Shown here: in pieces, positions 10,701 through 18,928 of the stretch
Layout of the letters: every line of letters begins with the position of its first letter
Numbering within the stretch: the stretch's first letter is position 1
Assembly (NCBI GenBank): GCA_029068165.1
Contig: JAIEDA010000012.1
Location: forward strand, 1 to 40,932
Direction: 5' to 3'
Length of the DNA: 40,932 nt
From: Clostridia bacterium
Lineage (GTDB): Bacteria; Bacillota; Clostridia; Christensenellales; UBA3700
Translations under genes and position numbers: made by a program
The notes under the pieces: generated by a model
What the model was told of the DNA's origin: nothing
Seen by the model: only the letters and a program-made list of their open reading frames with translations
Databases searched by the model: none

Positions 10701-12619
10701 TTTCCACGACAATGCTATACTACGGCGATAAGATTGAAAGAACTATCGAGCGCGACGGATATTACTTCGACGCGTGGTATCGCGATCCCGATTGCACGAC
10801 GATGTTCAATATGGATACCGATACCGTCGACGGTATTATGATGCTTTTCGGTAATACTGTTATTACGGGTATCGAATATAAGGTTGAAACGTCCGGCTTG
10901 ATAAATAAGACCACGTATGGATCGATTACAGGCTACAGCGGCTCGCTCACGAACGTCATTCTTCCAAAAGTTATCGGCGGTTTGAAGATGACCAAAATAG
11001 CAAGCGGCGCGTTTGAAAATAATGACTTGATTGAGAGCATCTATATACCTAGTTGCTATACGAGCGTAGAATCGTGCGTGTTCAAAGGTATTGAGGAAAT
11101 AGATATCTATACTCAAGCCGTAAACGGAGCAGGTCTTGACTATCCGTACGGTTGGAGTCCGTATTGGAACAGTAATAGCGGCGCTGTGCCAGGTGTTGGC
11201 GCTACTAAGAGGCTCGTATCCAACAACGTTGAAAACGTCGTTACGTCCGGCGATTTTAGATATATTTTGGTAAACGGCAAGGCTGTAATAGATAAGTTCG
11301 TCAACAACAATACGACTAGGGCGTATCTCGAAGAAAAACTAGAATACAAGAAGCCGTCGTTCGTATACGAGACCGTCGTCGACGAAAAGACGGATACGCC
11401 TATGAAAGTATACACGATAAATTACGAAACCAAGGAATACAACATAACGACTATTTCGCCGTCGGCATTCTCAGGATGTGAAAACCTCAAGAGCGTATTT
11501 ATTCCCAATACGATAACCGCCGTTAAGAAGTACGCGTTCAGCGGAACTAGCGTTAATCTTTATATTCAACGAGAAGCTCCAGCTGTAGGCTCCGTTCCGA
11601 GCGGATGGGCGTTGTCTTGGAACTCCAATAGAAGCGGCGACAGCGGTACGAGAACGATATACTGGGGCGTTGTGGGTATGGACCAAGTAGGCGACTTTAC
11701 CTATATCTTCAAAGGCGACGGCACTGCGATAGCCGCCGAATACAACGGAAGCAAATCGCTTCCCGGAGGTAAGATGACGATACCCGATACGGTAAGCTAT
11801 AGGTCGGCAAGCGATTCAAGCGTAACGGAAGAGTATATCGTAACCGAACTCGGCGACGAACTGTTCGCTGACGGAATGAATTCGTTGATTTCCTTCTCGT
11901 CTATTACTTTGCCTAAAAACTTGAAGAAGATAGGCAGCAAAGTGTTCTATATGAATATGTCGCTTTCGTCGATAACGTTGCCTGATACGCTAGAGGAAAT
12001 AGGCGACTACGCGTTTGTCGGAACTATGGCTCTCAAAGAGATATTCATACCTGCGTCAATCAAGCATGTGGGAACGTTCTGTTTTGCAGGATCTTCGGCG
12101 ACGATATATCTCGGTTGCGCCGAACCTAAAACTTTGGTAAGTACGCCTACTCGCGGTTTGTATTGGAATATAAAACTCGAACTTAAGGATATTCAAAAAT
12201 TGACGAATCTATCCGACTTTGTAGGTTTAGTATTCAGTCCGTCATACTTGCCGACGTATTGGAACGTTGCCGCGAAGTATACCGACGTTGCTACCAACAG
12301 CGGTACGGTTACTACCAACAAGACCAATTTCGAGTATATACTTTTCAACGACGGAACGGCGACATTAATAGGATATAGTTCGGCTAATATGATTCACGTA
12401 ACCGAGTACTCGATACCCGAGGCAATTACTTACGGCGACGTAACTTATACCGTAACGGCGATAGGTTCGGGCGCTTTCAGCAACAACACTTCGCTTAATA
12501 CTATCAATATACCCGCGAGCGTAACGAGTATAGCTTCCGACGCTTTCTCAGGTTGTAGGAGCGATCTCGTTATCAACAACGCTTCCGCGGTTGTAATCGA
12601 CTTCGGGGAAGCGGAGTAA
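7736..12619 (+). CDS. Giant lipoprotein with 14 InlB/Listeria-Bacteroides repeats and BspA-like leucine-rich repeats
   Basis: 1627 aa. A signal peptide ends in a V-F-I-A-C lipobox, predicting a lipidated Cys27. From ~36 to ~1045 I count 14 copies of the Listeria-Bacteroides (InlB B-repeat/Flg_new) unit, each marked by an F-x-x-W core such as FAGWDG, FIGWDN or FLGWDN. From ~1050 to the end there are BspA-type (LRR_5) repeats with A-F-x-G/x-x-L-x-x-I-x-I-P patterns. In other bacteria such proteins are extracellular adhesins or surface ligands; the partner here is unknown. Three consecutive repeats appear duplicated as a block (8480-9093 and 9094-9763). Start ATG 7736 follows TAGGGG at a good distance. 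It has its own promoter and terminator. Confidence 0.9.
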   Translation: MRKKRLCTLIVLALLILSMTISVFIACEKTEKLNVTFVSDEGSSTDAMTVEEAQAYIKSLPTREGYVFGGWYLDKDVWEQEVKSIEEIQELISKGSVSVYAKWIEIVDAVTILFLDYNNASLLEYKCDRYNVDLSFLKPSAKPTDSQYSYTFDHWECDLSDLTKVYYTATPVYKAELRYFDVKYYVEGNLIYTEKVKYGENANADRITPESKPSTAQYDYVFAGWDGNASNITSDVNLYARYEETLRKYKVEFNYGDSLKYVEYVNYGAAAVDPQNTAKSPSTQYRYDFIGWDNAFDNVQSDIVVNAKYAEQIRLYNVSFCVDGISIQSSSEPYGANVTAPTNVVKNENDGYIYVFKSWDKNFSRITGDTVVNAIFERNPQTFKIEYLNWNGEVLFSESVNTGEASIYKDEVAVREADAQYEYEFVGWTNADKLIDVRSSLTVYAQFEQNVRTYSVKFIYGDDEEYVCEVEYGKSAIAPQDTKKTDTEEFKYEFLGWDNTFDVITEDTVVTARYSEQTQVYKVRFLVDGKSIKSTYERYGLSVTAPTDVVKTSDDGLIYTFIGWDKDFDFIKADTDVNAVFESHTQTFKVTYVNWDGTILYTGEVDSQQQSVYPYDVPTRDPNAKFEYVFNGWLVENDINREEEPSEEEYLKCEKKLGCVTESFAVYAQFTAQIRKYTVKFVYGHDKELTIENVEYGSSLVGKEPEDTFKSSTDQYDFTFIGWIGYYGYVESDLIIEAKYAETVRKYEVKFVNDGEVVRAQEVAYGSYPSAPTVTPIAANEQYNYTFLGWGIVENEEGQFVASADDFQPVDVNAIQVKGEITYTAVYLRKVQQYVVTFYNEKVLGNRVEVDKIIVEYGTNATTLAPTVTRDWTQVYEYTFSGWSKDLTFVKSDLEVDAQYDKELRTYVVTYYNGDEVHYTEEVKYGYGVANKPANPTKASTLEFDFEFVEWRGGDENNILDDTDLYAYYYENKRQYQVTFFDLSVYELISTTMLYYGDKIERTIERDGYYFDAWYRDPDCTTMFNMDTDTVDGIMMLFGNTVITGIEYKVETSGLINKTTYGSITGYSGSLTNVILPKVIGGLKMTKIASGAFENNDLIESIYIPSCYTSVESCVFKGIEEIDIYTQAVNGAGLDYPYGWSPYWNSNSGAVPGVGATKRLVSNNVENVVTSGDFRYILVNGKAVIDKFVNNNTTRAYLEEKLEYKKPSFVYETVVDEKTDTPMKVYTINYETKEYNITTISPSAFSGCENLKSVFIPNTITAVKKYAFSGTSVNLYIQREAPAVGSVPSGWALSWNSNRSGDSGTRTIYWGVVGMDQVGDFTYIFKGDGTAIAAEYNGSKSLPGGKMTIPDTVSYRSASDSSVTEEYIVTELGDELFADGMNSLISFSSITLPKNLKKIGSKVFYMNMSLSSITLPDTLEEIGDYAFVGTMALKEIFIPASIKHVGTFCFAGSSATIYLGCAEPKTLVSTPTRGLYWNIKLELKDIQKLTNLSDFVGLVFSPSYLPTYWNVAAKYTDVATNSGTVTTNKTNFEYILFNDGTATLIGYSSANMIHVTEYSIPEAITYGDVTYTVTAIGSGAFSNNTSLNTINIPASVTSIASDAFSGCRSDLVINNASAVVIDFGEAE

Positions 12620-12658
12620 ACTTTCTAAGGCGAGCGATAATGATTTAACAAAAGAACG

Positions 12659-12696
12659 GCGCTTTGTACAACATTGAGTACGGAGCGCTTTTCTTT
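12659..12696 (+). terminator. Terminator of the repeat lipoprotein gene
   Basis: GCGCTTTGTAC (12659-12669) pairs with GTACGGAGCGC (12678-12688), 11 bp including two G-U pairs, with an 8-nt loop and TTTTCTTT after the stem. Confidence 0.85.
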
Positions 12697-12766
12697 GGTC
12701 GTTATTACGCGAAAAATATAATATAAACGATTAGATTAAAATTAATAAAAAAGTTGGGAAAAACCC

Positions 12767-12795
12767 TTTACAAAGAATTTTTTTTTTGATATTAT
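12767..12795 (+). promoter_or_regulatory. Promoter of the tRNA cluster
   Basis: TTTACA (12767-12772), 17-bp spacer containing a run of T, TATTAT (12790-12795). The first tRNA starts 18 bp after the -10. Confidence 0.7.
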
Positions 12796-12812
12796 ATATA
12801 AGCAGTTTATTT

Positions 12813-12888
12813 GGAAGTTTAGCTCAGTTGGGAGAGCATCTGCCTTACAAGCAGAGGGTCATAGGTTCGAGCCCTATAACTTCCACCA
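12813..12888 (+). tRNA. tRNA-Val (UAC)
   Basis: 76 nt with encoded CCA. The acceptor stem GGAAGTT/AACTTCC closes, the anticodon loop CTTACAA gives UAC, and the T-arm carries GGTTCGAGCC. Confidence 0.95.
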
Positions 12889-12892
12889 ATTT

Positions 12893-12967
<75 letters not shown>

Positions 12968-13007
12968 AGTAACACTTTTGCTATATGCGGCATATTTTGA
13001 AGTAGAT

Positions 13008-13081
13008 GGCACCATAGCCAAGTGGTAAGGCAGAGCTCTGCAAAAGCTTCATCCCCAGTTCAAATCTGGGTGGTGCCTCCA
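13008..13081 (+). tRNA. tRNA-Cys (GCA)
   Basis: 74 nt with encoded CCA. The acceptor GGCACCA/TGGTGCC is intact and the anticodon loop CTGCAAA gives GCA. Confidence 0.95.
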
Positions 13082-13087
13082 AAAAAC

Positions 13088-13113
13088 GCTCTTGCATTAG
13101 CAGGAGCATTTTT
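13088..13113 (+). terminator. Short hairpin between tRNA-Cys and tRNA-Leu
   Basis: GCTCTTGC (13088-13095) pairs with GCAGGAGC (13100-13107, one G-U) around ATTA and is followed by ATTTTTAA. It could be a partial terminator or a processing signal within the tRNA transcript. Confidence 0.5.
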
Positions 13114-13121
13114 AATAGTAC

Positions 13122-13208
13122 GCTGCTGTGGTGGAATAGGCAGACACAAGGGACTTAAAATCCCTCGAAGGCGACTTCGTACCGGTTCAAGTCCGGTCAG
13201 CAGCACCA
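13122..13208 (+). tRNA. tRNA-Leu (UAA)
   Basis: 87 nt class II tRNA with a long variable arm and encoded CCA. Acceptor GCTGCTG/CAGCAGC; anticodon loop CTTAAAA gives UAA. Confidence 0.95.
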
Positions 13209-13324
13209 TTTGCGCGGATAGTCCGAAACAGTGACGCTCGCAAGTTTGCTAGACAGACCTTCGCTTCTTACAAGTCCGCTTAAGTAGCGTCAAATGAAAG
13301 GGGTTGCAAAGAAAAATTGAATAT

Positions 13325-13401
13325 CGGGGTGTAGCGCAGTTTGGTAGCGCGCTTGGTTCGGGACCAAGAGGCCGTGGGTTCGAATCCCGCCACTCCGACC
13401 A
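13325..13401 (+). tRNA. tRNA-Pro (CGG)
   Basis: 77 nt with encoded CCA. Acceptor CGGGGTG/CACTCCG; anticodon loop TTCGGGA gives CGG. It lies 116 bp from tRNA-Leu, and no separate promoter is clear in that gap. Confidence 0.93.
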
Positions 13402-13405
13402 CGAT

Positions 13406-13429
13406 AAGCCTTGTCGTTTGACAAGGCTT
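13406..13429 (+). terminator. Terminator of the tRNA cluster
   Basis: A perfect 10-bp stem AAGCCTTGTC/GACAAGGCTT with a 4-nt loop starts 4 bp after tRNA-Pro. The T-tract is weak (AAATTATG), so termination may be partial. Confidence 0.65.
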
Positions 13430-13542
13430 AAATTATGCTTCGTGGCGGGACGTGACGCTCGCGGACTCGCTAGACCGTCGCGTTGCTCCTACTTTGCTGT
13501 TTTGATACTTTCTAAAAATAGAAATTAAGCTTGCGATTGCGG

Positions 13543-13571
13543 TTGACAAACGTCTATAACGATAATATAAT
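13543..13571 (+). promoter_or_regulatory. Consensus sigma-A promoter of mntP
   Basis: Perfect TTGACA (13543-13548), 17-bp spacer, perfect TATAAT (13566-13571). Transcription would start just before or within the riboswitch aptamer. Confidence 0.9.
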
Positions 13572-13575
13572 AATA

Positions 13576-13705
13576 TCGTTGAGGGAGTAGTTGGCGCTTT
13601 TTCGGTAAAAGATTTAGCGTTGCAAGTCAACATACTGATAGAAATATCTGGCTTGTATTAAATAACGAGACTCGTGTGGGCTTTGCCGTGCATTGAGTCT
13701 TTTTT
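13576..13705 (+). promoter_or_regulatory. yybP-ykoY manganese riboswitch with terminator-type platform
   Basis: The aptamer signatures appear in order: GGAGTAG (13584-13590), GTCAACAT (13626-13633) and CGAGAC (13666-13671). TCGTT (13576-13580) and AACGA (13664-13668) can form the closing P1 stem. The stem AGACTC/GAGTCT (13668-13673 with 13695-13700), with inner GGC/GCC and a T6 run, is a terminator whose 5' arm overlaps the aptamer's CGAGAC and P1. Mn2+ binding would therefore block the terminator and turn mntP on. The class is established as a Mn2+ ON switch for exporters; the mechanism here is read from the overlap. Confidence 0.88.
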
Positions 13706-13750
13706 CAGGGTATGGCGAGTTTGCCGTACTTTTTTTATTTTGGAGGCAAA

Positions 13751-14314
13751 ATGCTTTACGCTATCGGTTTAGGGATCGGTCTTGCAATGGACGCGTCTTG
13801 CGTTTCTATGACCAACGCTATGGTTGAAAAAAATATGCGGCTTGTCAAAGCTTTGGCAATGGCGTGTCTTTTTGGTTTGTTCCAGTTTGTAATGCCGCTT
13901 ATAGGCTACTTTCTCGGTTCGCTTCTTTCTAAGTATATATCGGCGTTTATTCCAATTATCGCTTTGATACTTTTGAGTATTATAGGCATTAAAATGATTA
14001 TCGAAAGCGTTAAGGAGAAGAAAGAGGGCGAAGAGCTTAAACAAAAGAAAATAAGTCCCGCTGAATTGTTCTTGCAGGGGTTGGCTACGTCTATTGACGC
14101 TCTAAGCGTGGGCGTACTATTTATTGCCGATACGAAATCTTCGGCGGTATTGTCGTTTGCGATTATCGGTTGCGTTACGTTCGCATTGACCTTGATTGCT
14201 TTCTTCATAGGAAAAAAGCTTGGACTGCTTCTTAAAAACAAGGCGGCTATCGTCGGCGGAGTAATACTTATAGCTATAGGTTTGGAGATATTTATAAAAT
14301 CGCTGATTGGGTGA
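13751..14314 (+). CDS. mntP: Manganese efflux pump MntP
   Basis: 187 aa, the usual length for the MntP (UPF0059/DUF204) family, with six hydrophobic membrane segments. The two conserved acidic motifs are present: G-L-A-M-D-A-S (Asp14) and A-T-S-I-D-A-L-S-V-G (Asp116), matching the transport aspartates known for E. coli MntP. It exports Mn2+ across the cytoplasmic membrane. The ATG at 13751 is preferred because GGAGG sits 5 bp upstream; an in-frame ATG at 13712 lies right after the riboswitch terminator and has no ribosome binding site. Regulation by the riboswitch directly upstream is the textbook arrangement. Confidence 0.95.
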   Translation: MLYAIGLGIGLAMDASCVSMTNAMVEKNMRLVKALAMACLFGLFQFVMPLIGYFLGSLLSKYISAFIPIIALILLSIIGIKMIIESVKEKKEGEELKQKKISPAELFLQGLATSIDALSVGVLFIADTKSSAVLSFAIIGCVTFALTLIAFFIGKKLGLLLKNKAAIVGGVILIAIGLEIFIKSLIG

Positions 14315-14402
14315 AATATTTGCGCTTCGCTTTTCTTTATTACGCTATAGTCTAGATAAAGATTAAAATCGTTCGCCGTTTGCTCAATTTTTATATCGCC
14401 TC

Positions 14403-14432
14403 TTGAAAATCCTACGAAAGGCGTGCTATAAT
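14403..14432 (+). promoter_or_regulatory. Promoter of the GH43-like lipoprotein gene
   Basis: TTGAAA (14403-14408), 18-bp spacer, TATAAT (14427-14432), 19 bp from the start codon. Confidence 0.75.
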
Positions 14433-14451
14433 AAATGCGTAAGGGGAGAGA

Positions 14452-15468
14452 ATGGAAAAGAAAAATAAATTTATTTCTATATTTCTAGCGGCGGTACTTA
14501 CGTTTGTTTGTACGTTTTGTTTCGTCGGTTGCGCTAAAAAATACGACGACGATATTCCAATAAAGGAAGGGTATTTGCGTACGGCGGATATTCGAATTAG
14601 AGATATTTCAGTAGTAATTCACGACGGTAAATACTATATGTACGGGATGTATCCCTGCTCGGTTGACGACGGCGGATACGCTTGTTACGTAAGCGAGGAT
14701 TTGCAATATTGGGAAGATGCTCCTCACGACGTGTTCTTGGCTCAGTGGGACGAAAGATTCGAGGGCGCGAGTTGTTTTTGGGCGCCTGAAGTCCACGAAT
14801 ATAATGGAAAATTCTATCTCTTCGGCACGTATCTTTCTTTGTCCACAGGCAAAAGAGGAACGGGCGTATTCGTATCGGACAGTCCTTTGGGAGAATTTCA
14901 ACTCATATCGGACGGACATATAACTCCGCGCGATTGGAACTGTATTGACGCGACTTTGTATATTGACGACGACGGACAGCCTTGGACTGCGTTTGTTCAC
15001 GAATGGGTGGACGAGGGGGAAGGTTCTATGTGCGTGGCAAAACTTTCCGACGACCTTACTCATATAGTCGGAGACGTCAAGACGATATTTTACGCTAAAG
15101 ACCCGCTTTGGTCCAACAACAAGGTTACGGACGCTCCGTATTTTTATAAGACTAAAGACGGGAGACTGCTAATGCTTTGGTCCAACAGCGATATGCTTGA
15201 CAACTACGCCGTGGGTATTGCTTATTCCAAAGACGGAACGGTTGACGGCGAGTGGAAACATCAAGCTTCGCCCCTTTATTCAAAGAATTATAAGTACGCC
15301 GAGGACGGCGGACATCCGGTAGTATTTGAAGATATGCAGGGCAATTTAGTGCTCGGTTTTCATTCTCCAGGATTCGTCAACGACAAGAGCGAAAGAGTAG
15401 AACACGCTTGTTTTTATAAGTTGCAAGACACGGGCGCAAGCCTTAAAATCACGGGACAGCTTTTTTAG
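14452..15468 (+). CDS. Glycoside hydrolase family 43-like lipoprotein
   Basis: 338 aa. The signal peptide ends in C-F-V-G-C, predicting a lipidated Cys27 and an outer-surface enzyme. The rest fits a five-bladed GH43 beta-propeller: R-D-I-S-V-V-I-H-D-G-K-Y-Y-M-Y-G (Asp51, likely base), W-A-P-E-V-H-E-Y-N-G-K-F-Y-L-F-G, C-I-D-A-T-L-Y-I-D-D-D-G (Asp166, likely pKa modulator), and V-T-D-A-P-Y-F at 225-231, where the general acid is expected. Many GH43 enzymes have Glu at this point; here it is Asp227, as I recall for some subfamilies. It would act on arabinose- or xylose-containing glycans, but the substrate cannot be read off. Start ATG 14452 follows AAGGGGAGAGA. Monocistronic, with its own promoter and terminator. 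Confidence 0.85.
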   Translation: MEKKNKFISIFLAAVLTFVCTFCFVGCAKKYDDDIPIKEGYLRTADIRIRDISVVIHDGKYYMYGMYPCSVDDGGYACYVSEDLQYWEDAPHDVFLAQWDERFEGASCFWAPEVHEYNGKFYLFGTYLSLSTGKRGTGVFVSDSPLGEFQLISDGHITPRDWNCIDATLYIDDDGQPWTAFVHEWVDEGEGSMCVAKLSDDLTHIVGDVKTIFYAKDPLWSNNKVTDAPYFYKTKDGRLLMLWSNSDMLDNYAVGIAYSKDGTVDGEWKHQASPLYSKNYKYAEDGGHPVVFEDMQGNLVLGFHSPGFVNDKSERVEHACFYKLQDTGASLKITGQLF

Positions 15469-15518
15469 TCTTTGAGTTTTTTGCCGTATTTAAATTAATC
15501 GATATAATTTGATTGCGC

Positions 15519-15556
15519 CACTGGAACAACTTAATTAGCGTTTTTCCAGTGATTTT
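15519..15556 (+). terminator. Terminator after the GH43-like gene
   Basis: CACTGGAA (15519-15526) pairs with TTCCAGTG (15544-15551) around a 17-nt loop and is followed by ATTTTTA. Confidence 0.65.
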
Positions 15557-15743
15557 TATACTATTATATGGTTTTCGATGATTTACTCTACGGTCTTGGC
15601 GACGATTTAGTTTTTACCATAAATTGTGTTAAATTTTTTATATCAAGTTAAGTATACTAATAAAGGAATTGTCGACGCTTAAAATCTCTACGTAATCGCT
15701 AAGTTTTCCTGGCAAAATATATACGAATAATGGTCAAAAGCGA

Positions 15744-15772
15744 TTGACAAGACACAATATTATGTCTATACT
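15744..15772 (+). promoter_or_regulatory. Promoter of pflB-pflA
   Basis: TTGACA (15744-15749), 17-bp spacer, TATACT (15767-15772), 63 bp upstream of pflB. Confidence 0.85.
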
Positions 15773-15793
15773 TATATTGCAAAACACAATATA
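15773..15793 (+). promoter_or_regulatory. Candidate operator at the pfl transcription start
   Basis: TATATTG-N7-CAATATA is a perfect inverted repeat directly after the -10. A related ATTG-N8-CAAT (15743-15758) lies over the -35, and ACACAATAT occurs twice 32 bp apart (15752-15760, 15784-15792). Position suits a repressor; the regulator is unknown. It does not match the Rex consensus. Confidence 0.45.
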
Positions 15794-15835
15794 TAGATTT
15801 TCCGCGCTAGGCGGTCAATCTTAAAAGGAGAAAAA

Positions 15836-18064
15836 ATGAAATTCGAGCAATGGAACGGCTTTAAAGAAGGCGAGTATCAAGATAAAATCGACGTTAGAGG
15901 CTTTATCAACCTCAACTACACTCCGTACGAGGGCGATAAATCGTTTTTGTCGGGACCTACCGCAAGAACCAATAAGGTTATGCAAAAGGTCAACAAACTC
16001 CTCAAAAAGGAAATGGACAAAGGAGGAGTTCTTGACGTGGACACCGATAGAGTATCGGGCATTTTGTCATACGACGCGGGATACATTGACAAGGACTTGG
16101 ATATTATCGTAGGTTTCCAAACCGACGAGCCTCTAAAGAGAGGTGTCAATCCTTTCGGCGGTATTCGTATGGCGAGAAACGCTTGCGAAGCTTACGGCTA
16201 CAAGCTTTCTAACAATATAGAGGAAAACTTCAAGTACGCTACCACGCACAACGACGGAGTTTTCAGCGTATACACCGACGAGATGAGAGCGGCAAGAAAA
16301 GTCGGTATCATAACCGGACTTCCCGACGCTTACGGCAGAGGCCGTATTATTGGCGACTATAGAAGAGTAGCGCTTTACGGCGTAGACTTCCTTATTGAGC
16401 AAAAAAAGCAGGATAAAATCGCTTACGGTAAAAACGATATGACCGAGGATAATATCCGCACTCTTGAGGAACTTCATCAGCAAATACAGGCGCTAAACGA
16501 CCTTAAGGGGATGGCGCAAAAATACGGCTTTGATATTTCTAAGCCGGCGGCAAACGCTAAGGAGGCTATTCAATGGCTATACTTTGGCTATCTCGCCGCA
16601 ATAAAGGAACAAAACGGCGCGGCAATGAGCTTGGGCAGGACGTCGACTTTCCTTGATATTTATATTCAAAGAGATATAGACAACGGCGTTTTGACTGAAG
16701 AGCAGGCGCAAGAGCTTATGGACGACTTCGTTATCAAACTTAGACTTTCAAGACAGCTTCGTACTCCCGAATACAACGACTTGTTCGGCGGCGACCCGAC
16801 TTGGACGACTGAGAGCGTAGGCGGTATGAGTTTGGACGGAAGAACTTTGGTCACCAAAAACTCTTTCCGCGTACTCAATACGCTTTATACTTTGGGAAGC
16901 GCTCCTGAACCCAACTTGACGATTTTATGGTCGGATAAGTTGCCCGAAAACTTCAAAAAGTTTTGCGCTCAAGTATCTATCGATACCGACTCTATTCAGT
17001 ATGAAAACGACGATATAATGCGTCCTATGTACGGCGACGATTACGCTATAGCTTGTTGCGTATCAGCAATGCAGGTTGGTAAGCAAATGCAGTTCTTCGG
17101 CGCAAGATGTAATCTCGCAAAACTTCTTCTTTTGACGCTCAACGGCGGTAAAGACGAGAATATGGGTATCCAAGTCGCTCCCGAGGGTAAGAAGTTCAAA
17201 GGTAAACTTGATTACAACGAAGTAATGAAAGCATTTGACAAGTACTGCACTTGGATGAGCCGTCTTTATATCAATACGCTCAACGTAATTCATAGAATGC
17301 ACGACAAGTATGCGTATGAAAAAATACAAATGGCGCTCCACGATACCGAGGTTACGAGATTTATGGCTTGCGGCGTTGCGGGACTGTCGGTCATAACCGA
17401 TTCGCTGTCGGCGATCAAATACGCCGAGGTTACTCCAATATACGGCGAAAGCGGTCTTATAGAGGACTTTGAAATCAAGGGCGATTTCCCCAAGTACGGC
17501 AACGACGACGACAGGGTTGACGCTATAGCGGTAGACGTATTGACGAAGTTCAGCAACGAGCTTAAGAAGAACCAAACTTATAGAGGTTCGCAGCATACGC
17601 TTTCGGCGCTCACTATCACCTCCAACGTAGTTTACGGTAAGAAGACCGGTACTACTCCCGACGGCAGAAAGAAAGGCGAGCCGTTTGCTCCGGGCGCAAA
17701 CCCGATGCACAATAGAGAAGTTTGCGGCGCGCTTGCTTCGCTCAACTCCGTATCCAAACTTCCGTATTTTTGCTGTCAAGACGGCATATCCAACACCTTC
17801 TCGATTTTGCCAAACGCGCTCGGCGAGGATATGGATAAGAGAGTCGACAATCTCTCGGATATGCTCAACGGCTACTTTGAGAACGGCGGACACCATTTGA
17901 ACGTAAACGTACTCGATAGAGAAAAACTCGTAACGGCTATGGAAAATCCCGAAATGTACCCGAATATCACTATCCGTGTGTCGGGATATGCGGTAAACTT
18001 CCACAAGCTTTCAAAGCCTCAACAGCTCGAAGTGCTTAAGAGAACTTATCATGGAGAAATGTAA
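15836..18064 (+). CDS. pflB: Formate C-acetyltransferase (pyruvate formate-lyase)
   Basis: 742 aa, close to the family norm. PFL cleaves pyruvate with CoA to acetyl-CoA and formate in the anaerobic cytoplasm, using a glycyl radical. The adjacent catalytic cysteines are present (A-C-C-V-S, Cys407-Cys408), as is the C-terminal glycyl radical motif R-V-S-G-Y-A-V (Gly717). Start ATG 15836 follows AAAAGGAG. The last 14 bases overlap pflA, so the enzyme and its activase are translationally linked. Acetyl-CoA from this reaction would feed adhE, encoded next on the same strand. Confidence 0.97.
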   Translation: MKFEQWNGFKEGEYQDKIDVRGFINLNYTPYEGDKSFLSGPTARTNKVMQKVNKLLKKEMDKGGVLDVDTDRVSGILSYDAGYIDKDLDIIVGFQTDEPLKRGVNPFGGIRMARNACEAYGYKLSNNIEENFKYATTHNDGVFSVYTDEMRAARKVGIITGLPDAYGRGRIIGDYRRVALYGVDFLIEQKKQDKIAYGKNDMTEDNIRTLEELHQQIQALNDLKGMAQKYGFDISKPAANAKEAIQWLYFGYLAAIKEQNGAAMSLGRTSTFLDIYIQRDIDNGVLTEEQAQELMDDFVIKLRLSRQLRTPEYNDLFGGDPTWTTESVGGMSLDGRTLVTKNSFRVLNTLYTLGSAPEPNLTILWSDKLPENFKKFCAQVSIDTDSIQYENDDIMRPMYGDDYAIACCVSAMQVGKQMQFFGARCNLAKLLLLTLNGGKDENMGIQVAPEGKKFKGKLDYNEVMKAFDKYCTWMSRLYINTLNVIHRMHDKYAYEKIQMALHDTEVTRFMACGVAGLSVITDSLSAIKYAEVTPIYGESGLIEDFEIKGDFPKYGNDDDRVDAIAVDVLTKFSNELKKNQTYRGSQHTLSALTITSNVVYGKKTGTTPDGRKKGEPFAPGANPMHNREVCGALASLNSVSKLPYFCCQDGISNTFSILPNALGEDMDKRVDNLSDMLNGYFENGGHHLNVNVLDREKLVTAMENPEMYPNITIRVSGYAVNFHKLSKPQQLEVLKRTYHGEM

Positions 18065-18725
18065 GGCGAGAATAGACTCGATATACAACGGTTCGGCGGT
18101 TGACGGCAAAGGACTAAGATGCGTAGTCTTTTTCACGGGCTGCAATATGCGTTGCGGTTTTTGCCACAACCCCGAAACTTGGACTGAAAAGGGCAGGGAA
18201 GTTACGCTCGAAGAGGTCGTATCGAAAATCATTCGCTACAAGAGCTATATTAAAAACGGCGGCGTGACCCTATCGGGCGGCGAGCCGTTTTTGCAAGCAA
18301 ATTTTTGTAAGGCGTTGGTAAACGCTTTGCATAAAGAGGGTATAAGCGTAATAATCGAAACAAACGGACTTATTTGCGATGAAGAGCTTATTCGTCTATG
18401 CGACGGCGTGCGCTTAGATATAAAAAATCAAGACAAAGATATAGACGGCAGGGTTTTCAAATTTCTAGATTGCTGTCAAAAGTATGACATTCCCGTCACT
18501 ATGACCAACGTGTTAGTCCCTACGCTCAACGACGGGGCTGATAAACTTTCCAAGCTTAAAGAGTTGAAAGAAGAGTATTCCTGTATCAAAGATTTCAAAT
18601 TTCTAGCGTTTAGGAAGCTTTGCGAGAGCAAGTATCAAAGGCTGAATATGCCGTTCCCTTACGAAAAGTACGAAGAGGGAAGTAAGTCGGATTTGGACAA
18701 GGCGTACGATTTCATTAAGCGCTAA
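18051..18725 (+). CDS. pflA: Pyruvate formate-lyase activating enzyme (radical SAM)
   Basis: 224 aa, slightly shorter than the ~246-aa E. coli enzyme. The radical SAM cluster motif C-x3-C-x2-C is at Cys31, Cys35 and Cys38, followed by [11 protein letters not shown] for SAM binding. It generates the Gly717 radical of PflB. The ATG at 18051 lies inside the end of pflB; it is chosen because the N-terminus then aligns with the family ([14 protein letters not shown]). No separate promoter. Confidence 0.95.
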   Translation: MEKCKARIDSIYNGSAVDGKGLRCVVFFTGCNMRCGFCHNPETWTEKGREVTLEEVVSKIIRYKSYIKNGGVTLSGGEPFLQANFCKALVNALHKEGISVIIETNGLICDEELIRLCDGVRLDIKNQDKDIDGRVFKFLDCCQKYDIPVTMTNVLVPTLNDGADKLSKLKELKEEYSCIKDFKFLAFRKLCESKYQRLNMPFPYEKYEEGSKSDLDKAYDFIKR

Positions 18726-18841
18726 GGGCGATAGTTTTGCCGTCGCTTACCTCAAATTGACGAAAATTTTTCATTTTTTCGCTCGTTATTGTAAATTTAT
18801 ATTGATAAATTGCAATAATGATAAGGATGAGAAAATTACTA

Positions 18842-18860
18842 TTGTGAAAAATTTAACTAA
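18842..18860 (+). promoter_or_regulatory. Rex-like site 1, upstream of the adhE promoter
   Basis: TTGTGAAAAATTTAACTAA has a perfect left half (TTGTGAA) and an imperfect right half compared with the Rex consensus TTGTGAA-N4-TTCACAA. It lies 26 bp upstream of the -35. Confidence 0.5.
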
Positions 18861-18885
18861 TTTGGAAAAAATTGCTTGTATTTTG

Positions 18886-18914
18886 TTGACAAGTTATTGC
18901 AAAAGTAATAGAAT
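18886..18914 (+). promoter_or_regulatory. Promoter of adhE
   Basis: TTGACA (18886-18891), 17-bp spacer, TAGAAT (18909-18914). The leader to adhE is about 110 nt. Confidence 0.75.
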
Positions 18915-18928
18915 TATATACGTAATAA

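Larger units (their letters stand above)
15469..15835 (+). other. Intergenic region: terminator plus pfl promoter
   Basis: 367 bp without a gene. It contains the terminator at 15519-15556 and the pfl promoter/operator block at 15744-15793. The AT-rich middle shows nothing else I can support. Confidence 0.75.

Noticed and set aside
13712..13750. Upstream ATG extension of mntP
   Set aside because: It begins right after the riboswitch terminator without a ribosome binding site; ATG 13751 has GGAGG and gives the family length.
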